Shown here in pieces: positions 53,859-63,042 of a stretch of DNA of 64,000 bases. Every line of letters starts with the position of its first letter. Positions within the stretch are counted from its first letter, which is position 1. The translations under genes were made by a program, and so were the position numbers. Under the pieces are notes generated by a model. The model saw only the letters and a program-made list of their open reading frames with translations, had not been told where the DNA came from and did no database searches. Source of the DNA: Vibrio fortis (GTDB taxonomy: Bacteria; Pseudomonadota; Gammaproteobacteria; Enterobacterales; Vibrionaceae); assembly GCF_024347475.1 (NCBI RefSeq), contig NZ_AP025488.1:992001-1056000 (forward strand). The letters run 5' to 3'.

Positions 53859-53932
53859 GGCGCCTTGGCAGAGTGGCTATGCAGCGGATTGCAAATCCGT
53901 GGACCTCGGTTCGACTCCGGGAGGCGCCTCCA
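53859..53932 (+). tRNA. tRNA-Cys (GCA)
   Basis: 74 bases, identical to the four other copies, even though the adjacent tRNA-Leu is decayed and the promoter weakened. Confidence 0.96.
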
Positions 53933-53940
53933 AATTTAAA

Positions 53941-53970
53941 AAAGCCCGCTATTGAAGTAGCGGGCTTTTT
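53941..53970. terminator. Bidirectional terminator after tRNA-Cys
   Basis: AAAGCCCGCTA (53941-53951) and TAGCGGGCTTT (53958-53968), then T-run. It also serves the convergent lipoprotein gene. Confidence 0.88.
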
Positions 53971-54000
53971 CGATCTGACTGAATTAAATTATCTTTTAAT

Positions 54001-56838
54001 TCATTCGTAGCTGCTCATAATGATCAGTTCTTTACCGTCGGACGTCAATGTTTTGTAGCCGTCACCTGAAACAGCTAACGCAGTCTTTATCAAGCTATTA
54101 TAGTAGCCAGAGGCATCTGCACTGAAGCGTTCAGAACCGTCTGGGTTATAGATCCAAAAGTCTTTAGATGCGTAATACCCATCTATAATTCCGTGCACTT
54201 CATCATTCTCACCCATAGCGATGCCGTTCGGGTATGCATCGGCAGGGAGTGATTCGCGAACAGTCATTGTATCAATATCAATAGCAAGGAAGTTATATGG
54301 CCAGCCACTAGCTGCATAGACCGTAGAGCCGTCTTTGTTAACGGCGATGGCACGGCCATTTGATCCCGTACCATGAGCAACTTCCCCAATTGTTTTAATG
54401 TTTACCGTGTTACGGTAGTTGTTGTAGCTAATCTCATAACAAGCGAGAGTGTATGGTGATAACCCACTGTCAATACTACAGAAGCGATTACTGTATAGGC
54501 TTGCATCTACATACCCAGTGCCATAAGCATAAATAGAATCTTCCTCTGAAGTGAGCTCTTGACCTGTTTGCGGCTCATAAACTCTAGCGTGCGAGGAAAG
54601 TATTAAGGGCTTACCTGAAGGCTCAACAAGTGTAAACATATCTGCAAGTGTACTATGTCCCTGCCATACTTTAACGAGTGATTGATTTACTAAGTCGAAC
54701 ACGGCAATGTTATCGCCATCGATACCTGCATACAACCACAGGCCATCTTCACTTATCTGCATATGCCCGAACCGATGTGTACCACCTAGTTCTAGCCCTG
54801 CAATGTAATCAAGCGTATGGGTGTGATAAATACTTATTTCAGTTGACTCAACTTCACCGTGACTTGCATAGATATACGGTCTAACAGGGTCGGCAGCTAA
54901 TTGGTAGAACTCGCCCATAATCGTGCTTCTTAATTCTGGGTCGCTGCTTCCGATCCAAAGAGCGACTTTAATGCTCTCACTGTTAACTATGTTGCTTTCT
55001 TCAGCACTAACTATTATTTCAGTCTCGTAAAGAGTGTCATTAGTTAGTCCATCTACGTTGGCACTGACCACAAGCTTATCTGAGGTAGTACCGAATGGTG
55101 TCACACTCAGCCACTTTGCAGAGGTAGTCGCAGTCCAAGCTGTATTAGGTAGGTTGTAGCTATCTAGAACGTCGATCTGTGCACTAAGCTTCTCTTTGGT
55201 TGGGAACTTTGTGAGAGAAACCCCTCTGTCAGGTATCAGTAGAGCATGCCTTGAGGCCAAGACATTGACGTTGATGGTTTCGGTTATTTGGTGCCCGAGG
55301 ACATTGGTGCTTACTTCAATGGTTCTGTGGTTTTCTCCTTCTGCTAGGTTGAGCGGAGAGATCAAATGGACATCAACTTGTTGCGCTGAGCCTGACACTT
55401 CAGCTAGAGAACTGATATTAAAATCTTCAGGTAAAGTTAAGCTAACAGGGTAACTCTGCTCTCCAGTATTTAAACTGATCTCTAAGCTTTCTGACAGTGG
55501 TTGCCAACCATCGGTTATATCAAAACCGATATTAGAGTTACTGAATGAAAATTCTGGAAGCAAGAGTTCTACAGTAGCATTGATGTCAGTTTTAGTTCCA
55601 TCAAACTCATTATTTAGACTTAATGTAGCATTGTGTTGACCTAAATCTAGTTGAGTCGCGTCAATCGATATAACGACAGTTGCGGGGCCATTACCTGACG
55701 TTTTGTTAAACTTCAACCAAGCTTGATCACTAGTCAAAGACCAATCGATGTTGGAACCGGAAATTAATAGCTGCTGAGTGATGGAGTTGAGTGAACCTAG
55801 CGTCGTATTAAGGTTTAACTCGGTAAGGTTTGATGACAATTTGTCGTGACGAGTTTCATCTAGAGGATATAGATCGAGACTGTCTTCAATTCCGTCGTTG
55901 TCATCGTCAGTATCGGCGTTATTACCAATATCATCATTATCAGTATCTATTTGCTCGTTCGGGTTTAATGGTAAGCCATCTTTATCGTCGGAAACACCGT
56001 CATTGTCATCATCGGGATCTTGGTTGTTTCCAATACCATCCCCGTCGGTGTCAACTGACTCTGTATTGTCATTTGGAAACTGGTCGAGGTTATCAGGTAT
56101 GCCATCGTTATCTGTGTCAGGAGCTGTAAAGTCTGTTAATTCAAGTGTAACACCTTGCTCTATACGGCGAACTATACCGATGTTTTCAACAAACCAAAGC
56201 TCGACATTTGACGGGATGTTAAAGCTATAACCATCGATAGTCGCATTTATGTCTAGATCGTACTTCACATGCGTAGCTTCAAAAGTGCCAAAAGGTACGG
56301 TAACAGTCTCTGTGCCGACAACTGCACTGTTGCCATAGATCGTTACATCGCGCACACCGTATGTCGGGTTAATGTTTGCGGTACCAGAAGCAGAAAAATT
56401 CTTTTGAGCGGCAATGGCGTTGTTAGATAGAAGTTCAATTGGTTGATTGAAGCGAAAATCAACAGTGAAAGTACCGACACCATATACATTGACATAGGGA
56501 GAGTAAAACCCTGCCAAAGATATACTGTCTTCTTTGGTGATGAAGTACTCCTTGCCACCCGTCGGGTAATTAAGCACTTGAGCCGTAGCGCCTGCTACTT
56601 GTGTTGTCGTCGCATATGTCTGCTCGGTACTATTTGAGTAGTACCATTTAGTTTCACTTGATGTGGGCAACATACTGTTTGTTGATGATGGGGCTACTGC
56701 TGTATCACCACCTCCGCCACTACCGCCGCCACCACATGCAGCTAAGCCTAATGTACTGATCATGAGAAGCAAAAAGTGGAAGAGTTTTTTACAACTGAAA
56801 CACCGTATAGCCAATGACGATGAATTAAATGTATTCAA
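54001..56838 (-). CDS. Large lipoprotein with thrombospondin type 3 repeats and propeller-like C-terminus
   Basis: 945 residues. The N-terminus MNTFNSSSLAIRCFSCKK leads into a hydrophobic signal with lipobox LAAC (Cys35), followed by a Gly-rich linker. Residues about 240-335 are thrombospondin type 3 repeats, each DTDxDGIGNNxDxDDDNDG-like, binding calcium. About 340-410 looks like a BACON/Ig-type beta domain (QAWLKFNKTSGNGPATVVIS). The last 300 residues contain YVTN-like propeller blades (GGTHRFGHMQISEDGLWLYA, NKDGSTVYAASG). It is probably a surface protein. Function unknown; no linkage to the acquisition locus is shown. Confidence 0.85.
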   Translation of the reverse strand: MNTFNSSSLAIRCFSCKKLFHFLLLMISTLGLAACGGGGSGGGGDTAVAPSSTNSMLPTSSETKWYYSNSTEQTYATTTQVAGATAQVLNYPTGGKEYFITKEDSISLAGFYSPYVNVYGVGTFTVDFRFNQPIELLSNNAIAAQKNFSASGTANINPTYGVRDVTIYGNSAVVGTETVTVPFGTFEATHVKYDLDINATIDGYSFNIPSNVELWFVENIGIVRRIEQGVTLELTDFTAPDTDNDGIPDNLDQFPNDNTESVDTDGDGIGNNQDPDDDNDGVSDDKDGLPLNPNEQIDTDNDDIGNNADTDDDNDGIEDSLDLYPLDETRHDKLSSNLTELNLNTTLGSLNSITQQLLISGSNIDWSLTSDQAWLKFNKTSGNGPATVVISIDATQLDLGQHNATLSLNNEFDGTKTDINATVELLLPEFSFSNSNIGFDITDGWQPLSESLEISLNTGEQSYPVSLTLPEDFNISSLAEVSGSAQQVDVHLISPLNLAEGENHRTIEVSTNVLGHQITETINVNVLASRHALLIPDRGVSLTKFPTKEKLSAQIDVLDSYNLPNTAWTATTSAKWLSVTPFGTTSDKLVVSANVDGLTNDTLYETEIIVSAEESNIVNSESIKVALWIGSSDPELRSTIMGEFYQLAADPVRPYIYASHGEVESTEISIYHTHTLDYIAGLELGGTHRFGHMQISEDGLWLYAGIDGDNIAVFDLVNQSLVKVWQGHSTLADMFTLVEPSGKPLILSSHARVYEPQTGQELTSEEDSIYAYGTGYVDASLYSNRFCSIDSGLSPYTLACYEISYNNYRNTVNIKTIGEVAHGTGSNGRAIAVNKDGSTVYAASGWPYNFLAIDIDTMTVRESLPADAYPNGIAMGENDEVHGIIDGYYASKDFWIYNPDGSERFSADASGYYNSLIKTALAVSGDGYKTLTSDGKELIIMSSYE

Positions 56839-57044
56839 AAGAAAATCTCCATTTTATCAATTTTTTATGATTCTATTTATTTCTTAAGTAGCTAAATCAT
56901 TTTGAATCAATAAATTAGAGTGATAATTCAAAACAGGTTATGGTTGTTATGGTTCTTGTGAGGCTGGTCGCATATCGTGCAGGGTATATGCACCTAAAAC
57001 ATAGTATTGAAAATCTTGTAAACAGAGGCAGTATGACCAAAAAC

Positions 57045-57073
57045 AAAAAAGCGAACCAAATGGTTCGCTTTTT
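57045..57073 (-). terminator. Intrinsic terminator of gcvP
   Basis: AAAAAGCGAACCA and TGGTTCGCTTTTT stem; on the minus strand a T-run follows. Confidence 0.88.
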
Positions 57074-57094
57074 GATTATTTAGAGTATACGAAA

Positions 57095-59974
57095 TTAGTC
57101 TTCGTAGTTCTCGATGCTTGGGCAAGAACAGATTAGGTTACGGTCACCGTATACGTTGTCTACACGGTTTACAGTAGGCCAGTATTTCGCGTTCTTAGAA
57201 GCTTGAGATGGGAAGCAGCCTAGCTCGCGAGAGTATGGGCGGTCCCATGTTTCGCTTGATAAGTCCACTTGTGTATGTGGTGCATTCACTAATGGGTTGT
57301 TATCTAGTGGCCATTCCCCGTTCTTAACTGCTGTCATTTCGTTACGGATAGCGATCATTGCTTCACAGAAACGATCCAGCTCTTCAAGGTCTTCAGACTC
57401 AGTAGGCTCAACCATCAGCGTGCCAGCAACTGGGAAAGACATAGTAGGCGCGTGGAAACCGTAGTCCATTAGACGCTTAGCGATGTCTTCTTCACTAATA
57501 CCTGTTTCTTCTTTAAGTGGACGAATATCAATAATACATTCGTGCGCAACGCGGCCGTTAGTACCACGGTAAAGAACAGGGTAGTGAGGACGCAGTTTTT
57601 CCATCACGTAGTTAGCGTTCAGGATTGCAACTTTAGTCGCTTCAGTCAGACCTGGTTCACCCATCATCGCGATGTAAGCCCAAGAGATAGGTAGGATAGA
57701 AGCACTACCTAGATCTGCTGCTGATACCGCGTAGTCAGAACCTTGCACGCCATTTTCGATGTGACCCGGTAGGAAAGGCGCTAGGTGAGATTTAACACCG
57801 ATTGGACCCATACCTGGACCGCCACCACCGTGTGGGATACAGAATGTTTTGTGTAGGTTCAAGTGAGATACGTCAGAACCGATGAAGCCAGGTGAAGTTA
57901 GACCCACTTGAGCATTCATGTTTGCGCCGTCTAGGTAAACCTGACCGCCCGCTGCGTGTACTTGTTCACACACTTCTTTCACTTGCTCTTCGTATACGCC
58001 ATGCGTAGAAGGATAAGTGATCATGATGCTTGATAGGTTGTCTTTGTGCTTCTCGATCTTAGCTGCTAGGTCAGTCATGTCGATGTTGCCATCTTCATCA
58101 CACTTAACAACCACTACCTTCATAGAAACCATAGATGCCGTTGCAGGGTTAGTACCGTGCGCAGAGCTTGGGATTAGACAAACGTTACGGTGACCTTCAC
58201 CGCGGCTTGCATGGTAACGTTGAATCGCGATTAGACCCGCGTACTCACCAGAAGCACCAGAGTTAGGCTGCAGAGAGAAATCGTCGTAGCCAGTGATTTC
58301 ACATAGCTTCTCTTTCAGATCTTTTGCTAGTGCAGTGTAACCTGCCGCTTGCTCTAGAGGCGCGAATGGGTGAATTGAGCCAAACTCAGGCCATGTTACT
58401 GGAATCATCTCAGCAGCAGCGTTCAGCTTCATTGTACAGCTGCCCAGTGGGATCATGCCGTGCGTTAATGAGAAGTCTTTGTTCTCAAGCTGTTTTAGGT
58501 AACGCATCATCTGCGTTTCGCTGTGGTGCGTGTTGAATACTGGATGCGTTAGGTACTCAGATTCACGACGGCAGTTTTCTGGAATTGCAGCAAACTCATT
58601 AGCAGCAATGTCAGTAGAAAGTGCGTTGATGTCTTCTTTCACGTCGAAGATAGCGAATAAAGCGCTGATATCATCGATCGTAGTAGTTTCATCTAGGCTG
58701 ATACCGATCTTACCAGGAAGTAGACGCAGGTTGATGTCTGCAGCTTGAGCACGTGCGTACAGTGCTTCGGTCTTCTCTTCAGAGTTGATTGTGATGGTAT
58801 CGAAGAAGCTGTTGTTTGTTAGCTCGTAACCCGACTTAGTTAGACCAGCAGCTAGAATCGCTGTCATATGGTGAGTACGACGAGCAATAGTACGTAGGCC
58901 TTCTGCACCGTGGTAAACCGCGTAGAATGAAGCCATGTTTGCCAGAAGGGCTTGAGCAGTACAGATGTTTGATGTTGCTTTCTCGCGGCGAATGTGTTGC
59001 TCACGAGTTTGCATCGCCATACGTAGCGCTTGGTTGCCGTTGGTATCGATAGAAACACCGATCACACGGCCTGGCATTGTACGCTTGTGCTTATCACGCG
59101 TTGCCATGAATGCAGCGTGTGGACCGCCGTAACCCATAGGAACACCAAAGCGTTGTGCACTGCCGATTACTACGTCTGCGCCCATTTCGCCCGCAGGCTT
59201 AAGTAGAGCAGAAGCCAGTAGGTCAGTCGCTACTGTAACTAGGGTTTTGTTTGCTTGCGCTTTAGCAATAATGTCTGTTAGGTCGCGAACTTCACCAGTT
59301 GTACCTGGGTATTGTACAAGTGCACCAAATACGTCTTGTTCAGGAAGTGTTTCTAGCGCGCCAACCATAACTTCGAAGCCAATGTACTCAGCACGAGTTT
59401 TTACAACTTCTAGTGTTTGTGGGTGAACATCGTCAGCAACGAAGAACACTTTGCTCTTGCTCTTACCCGCACGCTTACACAGAGTCATAGCTTCGCCAGC
59501 CGCTGTCGCTTCATCAAGAAGAGACGCGTTCGCGATTTCCATGCCTGTTAGGTCCATGACCATTTGTTGGTAATTAAGCAGTGCTTCAAGGCGACCTTGA
59601 GAAATTTCTGGTTGGTAAGGCGTATAAGCTGTGTACCAGCCTGGGTTTTCCAAAACATTACGTAGAATAACGTTTGGCGTGAATGCGTTGTAGTAGCCTT
59701 GGCCAATGAAAGTGCGCTTAACTTGGTTTAGGCTAGCGATCTCTTTAAGCGAGCTCAGCATATCCATTTCGCTCAGTGGCGCAGCAAGCGTCATTGGTTT
59801 TTCTAGGCGAATTTGCGCAGGAACCGTTTCGTCGATCAATGTATCAAGGCTAGATGAGTTGATCGCGTCCAACATTTTTTGTTGGTCTGCTTTGTTTGGA
59901 CCGTTGTGGCGTGCAACGAACTCGTTTTGAGTACCCAAATCTTTAAGTAATTGGCTTTGAAGTAATTCAGTCAT
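57095..59974 (-). CDS. gcvP: Glycine dehydrogenase (decarboxylating), P protein
   Basis: 959 residues (E. coli 957), a fused alpha-beta P protein. The PLP lysine is Lys709 in LNLHKTFCIPHGGGGPG. It decarboxylates glycine and transfers the aminomethyl group to lipoyl-GcvH. Order on the minus strand is glyA, gcvH, gcvP, with gcvT on the other strand. A 94-base gap to gcvH contains a hairpin (60026-60047). RBS is not distinctive (AAAGT region), ATG start at a conserved N-terminus. Confidence 0.97.
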   Translation of the reverse strand: MTELLQSQLLKDLGTQNEFVARHNGPNKADQQKMLDAINSSSLDTLIDETVPAQIRLEKPMTLAAPLSEMDMLSSLKEIASLNQVKRTFIGQGYYNAFTPNVILRNVLENPGWYTAYTPYQPEISQGRLEALLNYQQMVMDLTGMEIANASLLDEATAAGEAMTLCKRAGKSKSKVFFVADDVHPQTLEVVKTRAEYIGFEVMVGALETLPEQDVFGALVQYPGTTGEVRDLTDIIAKAQANKTLVTVATDLLASALLKPAGEMGADVVIGSAQRFGVPMGYGGPHAAFMATRDKHKRTMPGRVIGVSIDTNGNQALRMAMQTREQHIRREKATSNICTAQALLANMASFYAVYHGAEGLRTIARRTHHMTAILAAGLTKSGYELTNNSFFDTITINSEEKTEALYARAQAADINLRLLPGKIGISLDETTTIDDISALFAIFDVKEDINALSTDIAANEFAAIPENCRRESEYLTHPVFNTHHSETQMMRYLKQLENKDFSLTHGMIPLGSCTMKLNAAAEMIPVTWPEFGSIHPFAPLEQAAGYTALAKDLKEKLCEITGYDDFSLQPNSGASGEYAGLIAIQRYHASRGEGHRNVCLIPSSAHGTNPATASMVSMKVVVVKCDEDGNIDMTDLAAKIEKHKDNLSSIMITYPSTHGVYEEQVKEVCEQVHAAGGQVYLDGANMNAQVGLTSPGFIGSDVSHLNLHKTFCIPHGGGGPGMGPIGVKSHLAPFLPGHIENGVQGSDYAVSAADLGSASILPISWAYIAMMGEPGLTEATKVAILNANYVMEKLRPHYPVLYRGTNGRVAHECIIDIRPLKEETGISEEDIAKRLMDYGFHAPTMSFPVAGTLMVEPTESEDLEELDRFCEAMIAIRNEMTAVKNGEWPLDNNPLVNAPHTQVDLSSETWDRPYSRELGCFPSQASKNAKYWPTVNRVDNVYGDRNLICSCPSIENYED

Positions 59975-60025
59975 GATATCGTTCTACTTTCTCTAGATAG
60001 GGACCGTGAGCAAGCCCCTAAAATT

Positions 60026-60047
60026 AAGCTGCTCCAAAGAGCAGCTT
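60026..60047 (-). terminator. Intercistronic hairpin gcvH-gcvP
   Basis: AAGCTGCTC (60026-60034), loop, GAGCAGCTT (60039-60047). The minus strand follows with AATTTTAG, a weak U-tract, so it is a leaky terminator or stabiliser. Confidence 0.5.
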
Positions 60048-60068
60048 CATCGTATACGGGTTACCTAA

Positions 60069-60449
60069 TTAATCTTCGTCGATTGAGTTTAGGTATTCTT
60101 CTGCATCTTTTAGGTTGTCTAGTTCAGACGCGTCAGCCATCTTCACTTTAACAATCCAACCACCTTCATAAGGTTCTTCGTTGATTAGCTCTGGGCTATC
60201 TTCTAATTCTTCGTTGATTTCAACGATTTCACCAGTGATAGGCGCGTAGATGTCAGATGCTGCTTTTACAGACTCTACAAGAGAGAAGCTTTCACCAGCT
60301 TCAATTTCGTCTTCTGTTTCTGGTAGGTCAACGAATACAACGTCACCTAGCATCTCTTGAGCGTGCTCAGAAATACCGATAGTTACAGTACCGTCACCGT
60401 TGTCTTTAACCCACTCGTGGCTGTCTGCAAACTTAAGTGTATTGTCCAT
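60069..60449 (-). CDS. gcvH: Glycine cleavage system H protein
   Basis: 126 residues. The lipoylated lysine is Lys62 in LVESVKAASDIYAP. Carries the aminomethyl intermediate between P, T and L proteins. It lies between glyA and gcvP; no L protein is encoded nearby, as usual for a shared Lpd. Confidence 0.97.
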   Translation of the reverse strand: MDNTLKFADSHEWVKDNGDGTVTIGISEHAQEMLGDVVFVDLPETEDEIEAGESFSLVESVKAASDIYAPITGEIVEINEELEDSPELINEEPYEGGWIVKVKMADASELDNLKDAEEYLNSIDED

Positions 60450-60504
60450 TGCTTGTTCTCCAAAAATTTATGAGGTGTTAATTTAAAAAATAAAAAGTGT
60501 TCTA

Positions 60505-61800
60505 TTAACGGTAAAGCGGGAAGCGTTTGCACAATTCTTTAACTTGCTTGCGTACGCGTTGCTCAACTTCAGCGTTACCTTCAGGGCTTTCTACAAGGCC
60601 ATCTAGTACATCGCCGATCCACTCACCGATGAGTTTGAATTCTTCAGCACCAAAACCACGACTGGTTCCAGCAGGCGTTCCTAAACGAATACCAGAAGTA
60701 ATCATAGGCTTCTCTGTATCGAATGGGATACCGTTTTTGTTACATGTGATCCCTGCACGCTCTAATGCTTCTTCAGTTACGTTACCTTTCAAACCTTTAG
60801 GGCGAAGGTCAACCAGCATTAGGTGTGTGTCTGTTCCGCCAGTCACAATGTCACAACCGCGAGTTTGCAATACTTCAGCAAGAACTTTTGCGTTGTTGAT
60901 CACTGAATCGATATAAGTATTAAATTCTGGACCTAGAGCCTCACCAAACGCGACTGCTTTAGCAGCAATAACATGCATTAGTGGACCACCTTGAAGACCT
61001 GGGAATACCGCAGAGTTGATCTTCTTGTTGATGTCTTCGTGGTTCGTCAGAATCATACCGCCACGTGGGCCACGCAGTGTTTTGTGCGTAGTTGTTGTTA
61101 CAACGTGAGCGTGAGGAAGTGGGCTAGGGTGTGCACCTGTCGCGATCAGACCAGCGATGTGTGCCATGTCGACCATCAGCAGCGCACCAACTTCGTCTGC
61201 AATTTCGCGGAACTTAGCAAAGTCGATAGTGCGTGGGATTGCGCTACCGCCAGCAATGATCATTTTTGGTTTGTGCTCAACAGCTAGTTCACGTACTGCA
61301 TCGTAATCGATTTCTAGTGTGTCGCGGTTTACACCATATTGAACGGCGTTAAACCATTTACCAGAAAGAGCAGGGCGTGCGCCGTGAGTTAAGTGGCCGC
61401 CTGCATCAAGAGACATGCCTAGAATAGTGTCACCTGGCTGTAGAAGCGCCAGTTTTACAGCGCCGTTAGCTTGTGCGCCAGAGTGAGGTTGAACGTTAGC
61501 GTATTCACAGTTAAACAGTTTTTTAGCACGCTCAATCGCGATCGCTTCTACTGTATCTACGTGTTCACAACCGCCGTAGTAGCGACGACCAGGGTAACCT
61601 TCAGCGTATTTGTTAGTTAGGCAAGTGCCTTGTGCTTGCATAACTGCTTTAGAAACGATGTTCTCAGAAGCAATTAGTTCGATCTGTTCGTTTTGACGTG
61701 CGTTTTCTGCCTGGATTCCAGCGAATACTGCGTCGTCAGTTGCCGATAGGTTAGTAGAGAAAAAACTGTCTAAGCTATGGTTTTGGTATGCGTTGTTCAT
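60505..61800 (-). CDS. glyA: Serine hydroxymethyltransferase
   Basis: 431 residues, a little longer than E. coli GlyA (417), mainly from an N-terminal extension of about 12 residues. The PLP lysine is Lys240 in VTTTTHKTLRGPRGG; LIASENIVSKAVMQAQG and YAEGYPGRRYYGGCEHVD are diagnostic. Interconverts serine and glycine with folate one-carbon transfer. Its leader carries a near-consensus PurR box overlapping a possible promoter (TTGTTC-N18-TACAAT). Linkage to gcv genes suggests it serves glycine catabolism rather than being the only housekeeping glyA. Confidence 0.95.
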   Translation of the reverse strand: MNNAYQNHSLDSFFSTNLSATDDAVFAGIQAENARQNEQIELIASENIVSKAVMQAQGTCLTNKYAEGYPGRRYYGGCEHVDTVEAIAIERAKKLFNCEYANVQPHSGAQANGAVKLALLQPGDTILGMSLDAGGHLTHGARPALSGKWFNAVQYGVNRDTLEIDYDAVRELAVEHKPKMIIAGGSAIPRTIDFAKFREIADEVGALLMVDMAHIAGLIATGAHPSPLPHAHVVTTTTHKTLRGPRGGMILTNHEDINKKINSAVFPGLQGGPLMHVIAAKAVAFGEALGPEFNTYIDSVINNAKVLAEVLQTRGCDIVTGGTDTHLMLVDLRPKGLKGNVTEEALERAGITCNKNGIPFDTEKPMITSGIRLGTPAGTSRGFGAEEFKLIGEWIGDVLDGLVESPEGNAEVEQRVRKQVKELCKRFPLYR

Positions 61801-61820
61801 TGTCGAGACCTTTCAATTAA

Positions 61821-61851
61821 CTAATGGATATTGTTTTTATGTGTCCATTAG
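61821..61851. repeat. Inverted repeat in glyA leader
   Basis: CTAATGGA (61821-61828) and TCCATTAG (61844-61851), 15-base loop. The overlapping ATGTGTCCATT (61839-61849) recurs at 63115-63125 upstream of gcvT. Confidence 0.6.
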
Positions 61852-61871
61852 GTCTTGCGTTGGTTTCTGCA

Positions 61872-61887
61872 TTGTAATCGTTTGCGT
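61872..61887 (-). promoter_or_regulatory. PurR-like operator of glyA
   Basis: Minus strand ACGCAAACGATTACAA fits the PurR consensus ANGCAANCGNTTNCNT at all but the last base. It overlaps a possible -10 TACAAT (61871-61876). The remainder of the 422-base glyA/regulator intergenic region shows only a CCCC-N7-GGGG hairpin and no gene. Confidence 0.75.
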
Positions 61888-62222
61888 CAATATGGAACAA
61901 AAGCCTTAAATATTGATTGCAAGCGACCAAACGTAGGGTCAATGCAGTGCGAAATTGGTTCCCCTAAAAGTGGGGTAAAAACAGCTGCTTTAAATGTTAA
62001 ATCTGTCATTTAGTGCAAGCTGAAGTAGCATCTCTTCATCTAACAAGTCGATAACATAACGCCGTTAAATTCAATTTTCAATAAAAATTTCCAATAGGAA
62101 ACAGATTTTCTTGTTTTGCTACTGGGAGCACGCTTTATTTTCTTGCGTGGTCTTTAATCAACAAAGCGCTTCGTGCAACAATGAATTCTATAGACAGGAT
62201 GCAGAAATAATACGAGGGACCT

Positions 62223-62846
62223 ATGTCAGAAGACATTTATGATGAGTACCCATCTTTGACTTTGGCAAAAGAGACGCCAGATCAGAATATTGAGCCATTA
62301 AGACTAGGGCAGCGCATAAAAGATATCCGCAGTAAGTTGGGTATTACATTAGAAGAAGCGAGTCAGAGAACCGGCCTTGCGCGCTCTACGCTCAGCAAGA
62401 TCGAAAATGAGCAGATATCTCCGACCTTCCAAGCGATGCAAAAGCTAGCGATGGGCTTACAAATAGATATGCCGCAACTCTTTGAGCCACCAAGAAAAAA
62501 AGTTGCTACAGGCCGTCGTGATTTAACTAAGGCAGGGCAGGGTAAACCCCACCCAACTCCTACTTATGAACATGAGCTTCTGGCAACGGAATTATCGAAT
62601 AAAAAGATGATGCCGTTCAAGAGCCGAGTAAGAGCAAGAGCCTTTGAAGAATATAACGACTGGGTACGTCATGATGGTGAAGAGTTCCTGATGGTGATCT
62701 CAGGCGACATCATGTTCTATTCAGAATTCTATGAGCCTATTCCAATGAGTGAAGGAGACAGCATGTACTATGATGCAAATATGGGTCACATGCTTATCTC
62801 TACCAGTACAGAAGATGCGTTGATTCTGTGGGTGACTGCAAAATAA
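62223..62846 (+). CDS. XRE-cupin transcriptional regulator in glycine cleavage locus
   Basis: 207 residues. An XRE/HTH_3 DNA-binding domain (about 28-85; GITLEEASQRTGLARSTLSK, IENEQISPTFQAM) is followed by a cupin_2 ligand-binding domain (about 110-205; RHDGEEFLMVISGDIMFYSE). This is the architecture of small-molecule-responsive regulators. Located between divergent glyA-gcvHP and gcvT, it probably controls them; ligand unknown (glycine or serine would be a guess). GAGGGA ribosome site. Confidence 0.9.
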   Translation: MSEDIYDEYPSLTLAKETPDQNIEPLRLGQRIKDIRSKLGITLEEASQRTGLARSTLSKIENEQISPTFQAMQKLAMGLQIDMPQLFEPPRKKVATGRRDLTKAGQGKPHPTPTYEHELLATELSNKKMMPFKSRVRARAFEEYNDWVRHDGEEFLMVISGDIMFYSEFYEPIPMSEGDSMYYDANMGHMLISTSTEDALILWVTAK

Positions 62847-62875
62847 ATGTAAAGTTTTTAAATTTCTTATAGTGA

Positions 62876-62891
62876 AAGCAAACGTTTGCTT
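62876..62891 (+). promoter_or_regulatory. Perfect palindromic PurR-like box upstream of gcvT
   Basis: AAGCAAACGTTTGCTT matches ANGCAANCGNTTNCNT fully. It lies upstream of the regulator's terminator and about 430 bases before the gcvT start, far from the proposed gcvT promoter, so its role is uncertain; it could also form a tight hairpin. Confidence 0.6.
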
Positions 62892-62913
62892 TTGTTGTAA
62901 ACGTCTTTTAATT

Positions 62914-62955
62914 AGCGTGATATAGATGGTAAAAGCATCAATATCACGCTTTTTT
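62914..62955 (+). terminator. Intrinsic terminator of XRE-cupin gene
   Basis: AGCGTGATAT (62914-62923) pairs with ATATCACGCT (62941-62950), then TTTTT. Confidence 0.8.
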
Positions 62956-63042
62956 GTGTCTGTCATATTTGTTTTAAAATTGTTAAATGTCACATTTTGG
63001 ACTGTTTTGATCTTGTTAAGGGTGTAAAACTGATTCAGGCTT

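Larger units (their letters stand above)
53647..53932 (+). repeat. tRNA Leu-Cys block, copy B of a dispersed duplication
   Basis: 286 bases closely similar to 35358-35641. The leader, spacer and tRNA-Cys are conserved, but tRNA-Leu is broken and the -35 is degraded to TTAATA. The stretch 53411-53646 between fecI and this block is AT-rich and holds no gene I can see. Confidence 0.85.

Noticed and set aside
55850..56110. DNA tandem repeat in the large lipoprotein gene
   Set aside because: The apparent repetition is due to encoded calcium-binding Asp-rich repeats, not an intergenic repeat or CRISPR.
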